Below the pieces are notes generated by a model. It worked only from the letters and a program-made list of their open reading frames with translations, made no database searches and was not told the DNA's origin. A DNA stretch of 22,598 nt, from positions 1-22,598 of the forward strand of contig JAEOSY010000304.1 of assembly GCA_016840125.1 (NCBI GenBank), written 5' to 3'. Positions within the stretch are counted from its first letter, which is position 1, and the number at the start of each line of letters is the position of its first letter. Source of the DNA: Candidatus Helarchaeota archaeon. GTDB taxonomy: Archaea; Asgardarchaeota; Lokiarchaeia; Helarchaeales; HEL-GB-A. Shown here one piece after another: positions 10,001 to 17,193 of the stretch. The position numbers and the translations under genes are program-made.

Positions 10001-10936
10001 GCTACAACTAATTATATCCTCTTTGTGAATGGCACTTATGTTCTAGTTGGGGACTTTTGGGACTTCCATTATAATGATGTAATGAATATTTCAATCTTTT
10101 ACAATGATACAGTACATGGTGTACCAATAACAGGAGCACCTCTCAATTTAACACTTCTTGGGGTCGGTATCCAAGCCATTACAAATCAAGCCAATGGCTG
10201 GTATAATTGGATTATCAACACTTCAACCAGATCTGCTGGCCTCTGGAATTTCTCCTTATCAGTTGAGAAGTCAAACTACCAGAATCACACCCAAACTATT
10301 GAAATATATACGCGATATAACACAACTCTTGCATGGATTCGGGCGCCCCCAACTTCAGCTCGACCTGGTGACACACTTGGCGGAACGGTGAATCCAATCG
10401 AAGTAAATTTCACCCGTTTTGGCATTCCAGTTGCCGGACAGAATATAACATTCAGAATAACCACCGATAATGAAGTGTATAATTACTCTGTAAACACGGC
10501 AGCCAATGGATCTGCGAAATTCAATGAAGAATACATTATCAAGTCAGACGTAACAACGTTAAATATAGAAATTATTTATAACGGCAATACTACCTATTTC
10601 TCCTCATTAAGAAGCTACTCAATTACTATTATTCCAGGCGGAATCTTGGAACAATATTGGTGGGTGTTCATCCTTCTTGTGGCTCTTGTAGCCGTTGTTG
10701 CTATGGTGGTACGGTCTCGGAGGAAAGCAAGAGTAGCGAAAGAGGCAGCGAAGCAGGAGATCCTCACGTCTTTCCAGGATGTGACAAAGATTTTGCACCT
10801 TGTGGTCATTCATAAAGGGACGGGCGCAGATATTTTTGATTATAAGATTCAAGAACGGTTGGATCCCACCTTGCTGGCTGGATTTATTCAAGCGGTAAAG
10901 GAGTTTGGGAAACAACTAGATCAGGAGGGTCAATAA
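7091..10936 (+). CDS. Type I membrane surface protein: CBM9-like and Ig-like ectodomain, one TM helix, half longin-like cytosolic tail
   Basis: The protein has 1281 residues. A signal peptide covers about residues 6-33 (core LLIIMFIFTTILPVIPL). Residues about 50-255 resemble a CBM9/DOMON-like beta-sandwich (VDGNITSLQEWSDA, DHLDMGFDTGNDD). Residues about 290-765 are homologous to the divergent gene at 1-6754. Ig-like modules rich in sequons follow to about 1180. A single transmembrane helix at about 1189-1207 is followed by RSRRK, so the last 74 residues should be cytosolic. That tail is predicted as helix, strand (ILHLVVIHKG), strand (DIFDYKI), helix (PTLLAGFIQAVKEFGK), which matches the first half of a longin/roadblock-like fold common in archaeal regulatory proteins (inference). 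The stop TAA is followed at once, in the same frame, by the ATG of the next gene. ATG 7091 is chosen for the GGATGGT motif seven bases upstream. The ligand is unknown. Confidence 0.9.
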   Translation: MRKNNLFSGFLSYLLIIMFIFTTILPVIPLWNTSNLNNENIILEQQEASAYYISANWINQPVIVDGNITSLQEWSDATVLNLWSPKYSLNATLYFKNNATHLAILCDAYGDETQDTVGPALDQLDHLDMGFDTGNDDTQTDAQEDSFSLLANGTVLQWEYNSTASDYSQVALDNVAGGVTFTASALNTNNHEIYEFLISLNTIYANAGEKVGLTSPFINLLTLGWPYDSAGQFNTYPLTATYSDLTSWGTLKLAEQSPTATITGLGDNLTVQFHCENNGTTSGRTESSDFNVSIPSGNWNQNWVDIDLTNIYAPNDTDQIEDASASSVFEELSPAHAQSFRVNASCLLQNFTVQLWPSTDSDDPEDILVRVYPAIDSSGTPKPAGSLLTGWLFSQAIELTETPGWTYLTFNTSDLFLNISATYDKTFFIMLFEDPGSFQNAVIYWKKWNDPSVGISNDSKDEAYLWESSGTNWAAVTSAFDMDMKVAIAPLSNTPLPSQVGIKINGSIVTDNGIGQGKWNSSQIFTGSNVLFDVQSNWTITYDVDWGTSYELTGVGTVDYQAGLAALVDWNVTTSITFPTTFHSLEINMSIPLDWNASSPTVLNGSSLPALGTYLPANYIWYPSQGIVQIKNMSEPLNYWRLDCAGYNYLTGVSLEKRVGLSYVGISLGETVNITDTLRINGTVEDNLGNPITELNSGNLTVYTASRTAHTENNVDVTSGILSFTDWLISMDTDELGVYTIRLIWFNGLEVGLNETTIQVVIPTDAIKIMPTEQYFFIGAGVNEINVTILYNCTYWAQRGGISNVNASFRVWNYSTMWWDWTNLDQEAVEFGYYNYTFDYSSWTNGTYTVQINLNKTGYQSQEINYTVFLVFNTGIELVAPPSNQITYDYPDNLTIQVNYTKATGEEILTASVLLTINGSAPLALSVVSDLYVIQLNSTDYGVGFYNITITASLLGYFTQQININWTIQAATTNYILFVNGTYVLVGDFWDFHYNDVMNISIFYNDTVHGVPITGAPLNLTLLGVGIQAITNQANGWYNWIINTSTRSAGLWNFSLSVEKSNYQNHTQTIEIYTRYNTTLAWIRAPPTSARPGDTLGGTVNPIEVNFTRFGIPVAGQNITFRITTDNEVYNYSVNTAANGSAKFNEEYIIKSDVTTLNIEIIYNGNTTYFSSLRSYSITIIPGGILEQYWWVFILLVALVAVVAMVVRSRRKARVAKEAAKQEILTSFQDVTKILHLVVIHKGTGADIFDYKIQERLDPTLLAGFIQAVKEFGKQLDQEGQ
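10924..10930 (+). promoter_or_regulatory. Shine-Dalgarno AGGAGGG inside the 3' end of the surface gene
   Basis: AGGAGGG lies seven bases before ATG 10937 and within the last codons of the upstream gene, whose TAA touches that ATG. This supports independent but translationally coupled initiation of the second protein, and argues against the upstream stop being a sequencing error in one long gene. Confidence 0.8.
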
Positions 10937-12208
10937 ATGGCGGATGAATATGAACCAGAATATATCCCTTTTGCTGCACCAGTAGCTCCTGAAGATAAAA
11001 AGAAGAAAAAGAAGGAAAAAAAGGAAAAGAAGGAAAAACCAAAAAGGGAAGAACCAGTAAGAGAACCCGATCGAGAACCTCCAAAAAAAGGAAAATTTCC
11101 TCAAAAAGTCACTGTTGAGCAGATTAAAACCTATACTTGGCAAATGGAACGCTTTCAGATAATGTTAGCGGATAGTGAAGATGTTCTTGTTGCGTTGATG
11201 TTGGACTCTGCCCCGTCTGAACCTATTCGGGAAGCTCTTTTAAAGTTCACTTCAGAGTTTGAGAATAAATTTGCAACTGAGATTGAAAACTTTCGTGGAA
11301 ATGTTCAGTGGTTCAGACCTGCAAACGAAATCGCCGATGACTCATTTAATATGTTTCTAATGCGACCCCAATGCCTCCCACTTTCTCTGGCCGCATTGAA
11401 AGAAATCAATCTTACTCCCACTGAATCGAAGGTAGTCCGAATTGCTCAAGAAGTGGCGAAAAAGAGTGGCTATTTCTTCTTAGCTACTTTACTGAATGAG
11501 GTTTTACAACGTCATAAAATAGCCCGTGAAGTGGTACTCAAGACTTTTTTCACCCTCCATCGAAAGGGGGCATTTATTCCAATTCACATCCAAGATGTGT
11601 CAATAGAAGTCGAAAAGAGGGAATTATGGGAACAGGTTATTTGTGTCGATGGGCTTTCGGGTGAAGAATGCGATATACTTTTAGAAGACTTATTAGAATC
11701 TAATGAAGAGAGCAGAATAAGCTTACTTGCCAAGCTCTCTGATTTTAAGAAGAAGCAACGTGGAAATTTACTCCGTGAAGAAGTGGTGAAACGACGCCAA
11801 GTTCGCAAGGAACGGGATGTACTATTCAAACAAGTTGATCAGTACCTCAAAGCGAATGATTATAATTCAGTCGTCTATTTATTTGATCAAATCGTCCAAC
11901 TCTCCCTGCAAATAGGGGAAGACACGGTGGCTCAAGAATTAACGAACCGTGCAGAGGTCTTCCGGACTCAATTAACTCAAATGTCACAGCGGATCCCGGC
12001 ACTCCGTAGTGCACGGAATGAAGCGTTAAACAATGCGGAAATGCTCGAATTGAGTGGGCGATATGAAGAGGCAGCTGTGCAATTTGAATACGCAGCAAGT
12101 GTTTCTAATGAAGTTGGCGAAATAGATAAAGCCAAAGAGTTTATCAGCCAAGCAAATCGCTTAAGAAGTTTATCTGAGTTAGCTAGCCTTCGAGAGAAAC
12201 TTAGATAA
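10937..12208 (+). CDS. Cytosolic partner protein: second half of a longin-like domain, winged-helix-like segment, TPR-like helices
   Basis: The 423-residue product has no signal peptide or membrane segment. Residues 21-52 are extremely lysine/glutamate rich. Residues 71-137 read as strand (ERFQIMLAD), strand (VLVALMLDS) and a long helix (EPIREALLKFTSEFENKF), ending near NVQWFRPANEIADDSF. This is the usual second half of the longin/roadblock-like domain whose first half appears to sit at the C-terminus of the preceding membrane protein (inference). Residues about 155-215 look like a winged-helix unit (TPTESKVVRIAQEVAKKSG, LKTFFTLHRKGAFIPI). The rest is helical, with two TPR-like pairs (GRYEEAAVQFEYAASVSNE is the clearest). 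It is in the same frame as, and directly abutting, the upstream gene and is probably cotranscribed. A role as a cytosolic adaptor for the surface receptor is inferred, not shown. Confidence 0.88.
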   Translation: MADEYEPEYIPFAAPVAPEDKKKKKKEKKEKKEKPKREEPVREPDREPPKKGKFPQKVTVEQIKTYTWQMERFQIMLADSEDVLVALMLDSAPSEPIREALLKFTSEFENKFATEIENFRGNVQWFRPANEIADDSFNMFLMRPQCLPLSLAALKEINLTPTESKVVRIAQEVAKKSGYFFLATLLNEVLQRHKIAREVVLKTFFTLHRKGAFIPIHIQDVSIEVEKRELWEQVICVDGLSGEECDILLEDLLESNEESRISLLAKLSDFKKKQRGNLLREEVVKRRQVRKERDVLFKQVDQYLKANDYNSVVYLFDQIVQLSLQIGEDTVAQELTNRAEVFRTQLTQMSQRIPALRSARNEALNNAEMLELSGRYEEAAVQFEYAASVSNEVGEIDKAKEFISQANRLRSLSELASLREKLR

Positions 12209-12256
12209 ATTGTTTTCAAGGAACCTCAAATTTTCCATTTGGATCTTTCCTCCCTA

Positions 12257-12277
12257 TTTTTTCCGCTATTCTTTTTT
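12257..12277 (+). terminator. T-rich archaeal-type terminator after the surface/partner gene pair
   Basis: Two runs of six T (12257-12262 and 12272-12277) lie 49-69 bases after the stop codon of the partner gene, without a strong hairpin. Archaeal RNA polymerase terminates at such U-tracts. Confidence 0.5.
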
Positions 12278-12388
12278 GGCAAGCTGAAAGTTTTTAAAAA
12301 ATCATTCCCTAAAGTATAATGTATATTTTTATCGAAAGCGTAGATTTTATACAATAGAAAAGATTTAGATGAATAGAGGTTGAATCTC

Positions 12389-13819
12389 ATGCCATGGGAG
12401 GATTCACGACGAAAAGAACTGGTTTTTAAGAAAACCAATAACAATCAAGAGATTATTTTAAAGTCTGTTGAAGAAGACGATGGACGAACTACTATCAGCT
12501 TTGCATTAAAGAGTAATAATTTAATAACGGAAATAGAATCACTTAGCTCAGATGACTGGAAATCGATTTTAGAGTTCCTTACCATTACTAGTACTAAAAT
12601 TTTCGAGGTAATAAATGAAAAACAAGTAATAATCATTGCCGAACAAGTCGCAGAAGCGGGCGTAGAACCTAGTGCAGCGCCAGTGGCAACACCAATAGCG
12701 GAACCTGTAGCAGAACCAATAACAGAGCCAATAGCAGAGTCAGTCACAGAACAAACTAAAGAGCCAACCGTAGAACCTCTCGATGAGCCAGTTGCGGAAC
12801 CAGTTGCGGAACCAGTTGCGGAACCAGTTGCGGAACCAGTTGCGGAGCCAGTTGCGGAGCCAGTTGCGGAATCGGTTGCTGACACGATCATTGAACCTGA
12901 AGGCGAAATGGTTACAGACCAACTCACGAAGGCAGCTGAAGAACTCGCAATGGAATCCAGTATTGAAACAGAGGCAGGACAAACCCCTGAGCCTGCGACC
13001 GCTGTAGCTACAGTAAAGTTAGATACAATAGAAGCCGAACCAGTTTTTGATGAAACGTTTGATGAACTTGCTGCTGAATTGGAAAAGGTACCCGAGGTAT
13101 TTACTCCGGGAGTTCCAGTAGTTCCTTCGGAAGATGTTATTACAGAGATCCCCTCAAAACCTGTAATACAAGAACCAGTTTCTTTGGATGAATCCATATT
13201 ACAATCGGCAGCAGAAGTGACGAGCGAAAAACTCTCCACAGAAGATAGTTCAGCTACTGAATCAAATGTTTCGTTAACTTCAAAACCCGAACCTATTACT
13301 TTTGAACCTATAATCCCTGACCAATCTGCTGATGATGTCCCAATTGATTTGGATAATGTATCCGCTCCTCCAACCATTCCTAAAATTTCAGAACCATCAC
13401 CGCAAGAGCTAGAATCTCTGCTAACCCCCATTCTAAAACCGAAAATAAACTCCATCGAATCGGAGACTTTGGCTACGGAGAACAAGATAGATGAACCTCT
13501 AGCCGACCAAACAGACGTTTCTCAGGAAACAGAGGTTGAATCATCAATTCCAGCAACTAATTTGATAGAAGAAGATCACGATGTCGGGGAAGAATTTGAA
13601 ATTCCTCAAGAACCAGTTATGTTGAATAAAGCCGACGAATTACTAAGCACAGATGAAAAAGAAGCGAAAATTATTGCTGCTATGGAGGAAGTCGCCGCTT
13701 TAATGCCGCCAGGTCCTGCAAAAAAGTTTGTTGAAGAAATGATGCTAAAACGCACAACAGCTGTTAATGAAAATCATCCCCGGATTCCGCAAATCAACCC
13801 AGAAACCGAAAACAACTAA
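12389..13819 (+). CDS. Acidic low-complexity protein with EPVA tandem repeats, unknown function
   Basis: I do not recognise this gene. ATG 12389 (MPWEDSRRKEL, 476 residues) is preferred over the in-frame TTG at 12380 because GAGGT at 12376-12380 then sits eight bases upstream. Residues 1 to about 85 look like a small alpha/beta domain (IILKSVEEDDGRTTISFALK). The middle 300 or so residues are proline/glutamate/alanine/valine rich, with imperfect EPxAEP repeats and a perfect core of VAEP units, and are almost certainly disordered. The last 70 or so residues return to ordinary composition and look helical (EEVAALMPPGPAKKFVEEMM), so the protein may be two small domains joined by a long acidic tether. 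No signal peptide or membrane helix is visible. It follows the split-domain pair after a 180-base gap with its own terminator and probably its own promoter. It converges on the por operon with 27 bases between stops. Confidence 0.8.
   Translation: MPWEDSRRKELVFKKTNNNQEIILKSVEEDDGRTTISFALKSNNLITEIESLSSDDWKSILEFLTITSTKIFEVINEKQVIIIAEQVAEAGVEPSAAPVATPIAEPVAEPITEPIAESVTEQTKEPTVEPLDEPVAEPVAEPVAEPVAEPVAEPVAEPVAESVADTIIEPEGEMVTDQLTKAAEELAMESSIETEAGQTPEPATAVATVKLDTIEAEPVFDETFDELAAELEKVPEVFTPGVPVVPSEDVITEIPSKPVIQEPVSLDESILQSAAEVTSEKLSTEDSSATESNVSLTSKPEPITFEPIIPDQSADDVPIDLDNVSAPPTIPKISEPSPQELESLLTPILKPKINSIESETLATENKIDEPLADQTDVSQETEVESSIPATNLIEEDHDVGEEFEIPQEPVMLNKADELLSTDEKEAKIIAAMEEVAALMPPGPAKKFVEEMMLKRTTAVNENHPRIPQINPETENN
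12791..12874 (+). repeat. 12-bp minisatellite GTTGCGGARCCA, seven units, encoding VAEP
   Basis: Seven consecutive 12-base units start at 12791, 12803, 12815, 12827, 12839, 12851 and 12863. The first four are identical, two carry one silent A-to-G change, and the last ends TCG instead of CCA. They encode six VAEP plus one VAES in the disordered middle of the acidic protein. Copy number could change in frame by slippage. Confidence 0.92.
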
Positions 13820-13846
13820 AAAAAAGAGTTATAATAAAAAAAATAT
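13818..13846 (-). terminator. U-tract terminator of the por operon
   Basis: On the minus strand, directly after the porB stop, there are two runs of eight T (complement of 13836-13843 and 13818-13825). These are typical archaeal terminators and fill the short gap between the convergent genes. Confidence 0.6.
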
Positions 13847-14782
13847 TTAAAAACTGCTACAATATTCCAGTCGATGTTGTAAACTGACCCACTGATTGTC
13901 AACCCATGCCTGCAGCTGTTTTATTTCGTCATCACTAATCTTCCTAAATCGACCTTGTAGTTTAATGTACTCCTCGATGGGTTTCCTTTTTTCTTTGTCC
14001 AAAAGCTTTTTACTGGGACCTGAGAGAGTCAGTACTCCATTTTCAATTTCATAGAGGACCCACATCCCTGTTTGAACTGCTGTCCGGCCTATTTCAATTG
14101 TGAGTTCCGCTGGGAATCTCCACCCCGGAGCACATGGCGCAAGCGTATGGATATATTTAGTTCCTTGAATAGATTTGGCTTTTTTAGCCTTATTATAGAG
14201 GTCAAGAGGGTACGCTGCACAGGCTGTCGCTACATATGGAATCCCATGTGCTGCCATTATCATAGGTACATTCTTTTTATGTTCCTTCTTTCCAGTGGGG
14301 GTTGTTGTGGTCCATGCCCCAAGGGGAGTACCACCACTTCTTTGGGTGCCTGTATTCATGTAGGCTTCGTTATCATAACAAACATAGATAATATTTGTTC
14401 CTCGTTCTGCTGCCCCTGATAATCCTTGGATGCCGATATCAATTGTTCCACCATCTCCACCATAGACAAGAACCGTCACGTCTTCAAATGAGGGGTCTCT
14501 TTTTTTCCGGGCTGCAAATCCAGCTGCGATACCAGTGGCTGCCGCCGCACCTGCAGCGAAAGCCATATTGAGGTAGGGGACTGCCGCGGCGGCTTTTGGA
14601 TAAAGTCCAATTGTAACGTTAAAACAGCTTGCTGGTGTAACAACGACTGTTCGCTTTCCCAAAGCTTTTAGAATCCAGCGAAGCGATAGTTCTCCGCCAC
14701 AACCTGCACAACTCGAATTACCTTTAAGGAAGTATTCTTCTCCTGCAACAGGATCTATTACCAATTCTTTTAATTTCGCCAT
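13847..14782 (-). CDS. porB: Pyruvate:ferredoxin oxidoreductase beta subunit (TPP and 4Fe-4S binding)
   Basis: PorB holds thiamine diphosphate and the proximal iron-sulfur cluster of the heterotetrameric enzyme that oxidatively decarboxylates pyruvate to acetyl-CoA in the cytoplasm. The 311-residue product has SSCAGCGG with Cys25 and Cys28, TPASC with Cys53 and APCAPGW with Cys217, which is the four-cysteine pattern of the family. It also has the TPP/Mg motif GGDGGT at about 108-113 followed by YDNEAYMNTGTQ. ATG 14782 is chosen over GTG 14791 because GGAG lies eight bases upstream. It is the last gene of the operon, with its ribosome binding site overlapping the porA stop region. Related 2-oxoacid oxidoreductases share the fold, so the substrate is inferred from the whole operon. 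Confidence 0.93.
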   Translation of the reverse strand: MAKLKELVIDPVAGEEYFLKGNSSCAGCGGELSLRWILKALGKRTVVVTPASCFNVTIGLYPKAAAAVPYLNMAFAAGAAAATGIAAGFAARKKRDPSFEDVTVLVYGGDGGTIDIGIQGLSGAAERGTNIIYVCYDNEAYMNTGTQRSGGTPLGAWTTTTPTGKKEHKKNVPMIMAAHGIPYVATACAAYPLDLYNKAKKAKSIQGTKYIHTLAPCAPGWRFPAELTIEIGRTAVQTGMWVLYEIENGVLTLSGPSKKLLDKEKRKPIEEYIKLQGRFRKISDDEIKQLQAWVDNQWVSLQHRLEYCSSF

Positions 14783-14793
14783 ATCTTTCACTC

Positions 14794-16035
14794 CTATTTA
14801 TGTAATCCTGATAGAATAAGGTTTGTTTTTATTTCATTCGTTTCTGCCATTTCGACTGCCGTCTTAAGTACCTCCATTTGATCTTCCACCCTGACATCCC
14901 TTCCCCCTATTCCAGCAATTACTGGTAGGACATAGGGTTGTTTTGGATGTTGATAGAAGACCGCCTTCAAATCGACGGAGGCGATACCACCTGTAAGACC
15001 AAACGCCATACTCCGTTCCATTACTGGAAAGATACGAATTCGTTTTCCTAATTCCTGAAATTGTTCCGTTGGAAAGGGTTTAAAGCATCTAAGTTTAATT
15101 GCTCCAACCTTATAACCTTGCTCTCGTAAATTATCCACAGCGACTTTGGCTTGATCAGCTATGCACCCAATCGAAACTAATGCTACCTCTGTATCATCAC
15201 ATTTATACTTTTCAATGAGGTCTCCATGCCAAATTCCAAATTTCTTTTTATATTCCTTAGCTACGTCTATAATTACTTGCTTGGCGTTTTCCTGCGCCTT
15301 TTGGATTAAATAACGGTATTCGTAGTACCAGGTGTCCGGTGTAACGTTAGGACCTCCCGGACTCTGTAGATTACCGTGTGTAATTGGTCGATCTGGATCA
15401 AGGTAGAAATGGGGCCATCCATTTTCTGGAACTTCAGGTAAAAATTCATCGATCAAGCTTTGGTCTGGCATGTGTACTGGTTGCTGTGTATGGGACATTA
15501 TGAATCCGCCTAAACATACGAATGCAGGGAGAAATACATTTTCATTCTCACAGATTTTATACATTTGAATATGTGTATCAAAGATTTCTTGATGGTTCGA
15601 GGTGAAGAAAATCATCCAACCTGTATCGCGTTGAGCCATCACATCTTGATGATCCGCCCAAATATTCCATGGAGGTGCGACTCCGCGGTTTGCGATTCCC
15701 ATTACGATTGGGAGGCGCGCACCAGCTGCCCAGTGCAACATCTCATGCATATAAAATATTCCTTGACCGCTTGTAGCCGAGTACGTCCGGGCACCCGTAT
15801 AAGCAGCTCCAATTAGCGATGCCATTACGCTGTGTTCACTTTCTACTCTTACATACTCTGAAGCTAATTTCCCTTCTTCCACAAAATCGGAAAGTTTCTC
15901 AACAATCGTGGTTTGAGGGGTTATGGGATAAGCTGAAATAACATTTACTCTTGCGTACCGCGCACCCCATGCACATGCACTATTGCCTGAAATTATTCGA
16001 TCTGCTTCATCAATCATTAATTTTTGTTGTGTCAT
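14794..16035 (-). CDS. porA: Pyruvate:ferredoxin oxidoreductase alpha subunit
   Basis: The 413-residue product carries the alpha-subunit signature AYPITPQTTIVE (about 35-46), the ESEHSVMASLIGAA segment and SATSGQG (about 86-92). PWNIWADHQDVMAQRDTGW resembles the corresponding region of pyruvate-specific enzymes, and this is the main reason I prefer pyruvate over 2-oxoglutarate or branched-chain acids. ATG 16035 starts two bases after the porD stop with GGAG upstream, so translation is probably coupled. Length is normal for the archaeal four-subunit enzyme, and no residue looks missing. Confidence 0.93.
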   Translation of the reverse strand: MTQQKLMIDEADRIISGNSACAWGARYARVNVISAYPITPQTTIVEKLSDFVEEGKLASEYVRVESEHSVMASLIGAAYTGARTYSATSGQGIFYMHEMLHWAAGARLPIVMGIANRGVAPPWNIWADHQDVMAQRDTGWMIFFTSNHQEIFDTHIQMYKICENENVFLPAFVCLGGFIMSHTQQPVHMPDQSLIDEFLPEVPENGWPHFYLDPDRPITHGNLQSPGGPNVTPDTWYYEYRYLIQKAQENAKQVIIDVAKEYKKKFGIWHGDLIEKYKCDDTEVALVSIGCIADQAKVAVDNLREQGYKVGAIKLRCFKPFPTEQFQELGKRIRIFPVMERSMAFGLTGGIASVDLKAVFYQHPKQPYVLPVIAGIGGRDVRVEDQMEVLKTAVEMAETNEIKTNLILSGLHK

Positions 16036-16037
16036 TC

Positions 16038-16373
16038 TTATTTCTCTCCTTCAGGTGCTTTTTTTTCCTCGCGCACTTGCTCAATGGCCTTTTTTGGACA
16101 CTCATGAACACAAATCAAACACCCTTTACAGTAATCTAGATCGATTACAGGGTATCCCTCCTCATCGATATCAATAACCGCCTCGGGACAATACATCCAA
16201 CAGATATAACATCGATTACATTTTTCCTTATCGATTTTTGGTACAAATGTTCTCCAATCACCAGTTGCGCCTATACTTCCATAATTCGGTAAAGAAAGCG
16301 GTACTGGGGGAAGATCATCAATACTAGTGTGGGTTTCAATTTCTTTCCATTTCCAATATTTTTTCTTTGCCAT
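16038..16373 (-). CDS. porD: Pyruvate:ferredoxin oxidoreductase delta subunit (2x[4Fe-4S] ferredoxin-like)
   Basis: This is the electron-transfer subunit that passes electrons from the PorB cluster to external ferredoxin. The 111-residue product has two CxxCxxCxxxCP motifs: Cys52/55/58/62 (CNRCYICWMYCP) and Cys82/85/88/92 (CKGCLICVHECP). Its N-terminal 50 residues include GATGDWRTFVPKID, typical of PorD. ATG 16373 (MAKKKYW) is chosen over an in-frame TTG at 16391 because the Shine-Dalgarno GGAG would otherwise lie inside the coding sequence. It begins 21 bases after the porG stop. Confidence 0.93.
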   Translation of the reverse strand: MAKKKYWKWKEIETHTSIDDLPPVPLSLPNYGSIGATGDWRTFVPKIDKEKCNRCYICWMYCPEAVIDIDEEGYPVIDLDYCKGCLICVHECPKKAIEQVREEKKAPEGEK

Positions 16374-16394
16374 TGTTTTCTTCTCCTTCAAATT

Positions 16395-16961
16395 CTATTT
16401 GATCATATCATAAGCCTTTTTAGCTGCTTCAACATTTTTATCCGCCCACTTTCCTGGCCATTCTTCCCTAATACTCTCTGCAACAGTTTCAAAGTCAAGA
16501 ATCCCTGTTATTTTCGCGAACGCTCCTAACATTGGAGCATTAATAACTGGAGTTCCAGCGACTTCTAACCCTATTTTAATTGATATCCCCGTTGCGTCGA
16601 TTGATTTAATCTTATACCCATTTTCACCTTTCATATCCTCAGGGGAATTCACGAGAAGGATGCTCCCTTCTTTTAATCCAGCGGTAACCATTCCTTTATA
16701 AACCCAGAGTAAGGTGTGGTCCATTAAAATAACAATATCTGGTTCATAAATCTGTGAATGAAGTCGAACTTCATCCTTCGATAGGCGTGTGAATGCTTTA
16801 ATCGGAGCTCCTCTCCGCTCTGCACCAATCCAAGGTATCGATTGCACGCCTTTAAACCCTTGTTTGTAGGCAGCTTTCGCTAGCAGGTTTGCCGCGGTAA
16901 TAGTTCCTTGGCCACCTCGACCGTGCCATCTTATTTCAATCAATTTCTTATCTTTTGCCAT
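16395..16961 (-). CDS. porG: Pyruvate:ferredoxin oxidoreductase gamma subunit
   Basis: The 188-residue product is a normal-length PorG with the family motif HGRGGQGTITAANLLA (GRGGQG at 14-19), followed by GAERRGAPIKAFTR and the APMLGAFAKITGILD segment. It is the first gene of a G-D-A-B operon, the usual archaeal order. The frame stays open back to 17117, but ATG 16961 is the likely start: GGAG lies seven bases upstream, the protein then begins with the normal PorG N-terminus, and the upstream extension overlaps a hairpin and resembles nothing in the family. Confidence 0.92.
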   Translation of the reverse strand: MAKDKKLIEIRWHGRGGQGTITAANLLAKAAYKQGFKGVQSIPWIGAERRGAPIKAFTRLSKDEVRLHSQIYEPDIVILMDHTLLWVYKGMVTAGLKEGSILLVNSPEDMKGENGYKIKSIDATGISIKIGLEVAGTPVINAPMLGAFAKITGILDFETVAESIREEWPGKWADKNVEAAKKAYDMIK

Positions 16962-17053
16962 TTTTAATCTCCAACTTTTTAGTTCTATAGCACTATCCCT
17001 CATGATCGTTAATGTTACAAGAGCTATCTTAAAAAATTCAGGTTTTTTCTCCG

Positions 17054-17083
17054 CCCCCGTAACATTTCCGTACATTACAGGGG
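17054..17083 (-). promoter_or_regulatory. Hairpin in the porG leader
   Basis: Read on the minus strand, CCCCTGTAA and TTACGGGGG form a nine-base-pair stem with one G-U pair around a 12-base loop. It sits directly after the stop codon of the small peptide frame and about 90 bases before porG. It could be an attenuator, processing signal or RNA stability element. It is not followed at once by a U-run, so a classic terminator is less likely. Confidence 0.45.
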
Positions 17084-17085
17084 CT

Positions 17086-17193
17086 TTAAACAATGATAAT
17101 AATAAGGACGAGGACAACGATTAAAAGTACAAGAAGAGCACTCATGGATTTCTGCGTTTTTTCAATTGTCACATTCTCTTTAACGGTCTTCAT
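17086..17193 (-). CDS. Possible 35-residue single-span membrane peptide
   Basis: ATG 17193 opens a 35-codon frame with an 18-residue polar, charged N-terminus (MKTVKENVTIEKTQKSMS) and a C-terminal hydrophobic run of about 16 residues made of L, V and I, then a stop. The sharp polar/hydrophobic split looks like a tail-anchored micropeptide and is unlikely, though possible, by chance in AT-rich DNA. I see no good ribosome binding site. It lies upstream of porG in the same direction, but no function can be assigned. Confidence 0.35.
   Translation of the reverse strand: MKTVKENVTIEKTQKSMSALLVLLIVVLVLIIIIV

Noticed and set aside
10924..10940. Sequencing error creating a false stop between the receptor and the partner gene
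   Set aside because: Not fully excluded, but a perfect Shine-Dalgarno at the right distance and an ATG directly after the TAA make two real genes more likely; a fused form would also place the Lys-rich linker inside the fold.
10615..11143. Several overlapping minus-strand frames around the receptor/partner junction
   Set aside because: They are antisense shadows; the Phe/Ser-rich one simply complements the Lys-rich linker.
12445..13485. Long minus-strand frame of 346 codons rich in Gly-Ser-Ala-Thr
   Set aside because: It is the antisense reading of the EPVA repeat gene. The plus-strand gene has a ribosome binding site, a sensible start and non-repetitive end domains; the antisense frame has neither.
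16962..17117. N-terminal extension of porG by 52 codons
   Set aside because: The extension resembles no PorG, overlaps a hairpin and the small peptide frame, and the internal ATG 16961 has a proper Shine-Dalgarno.
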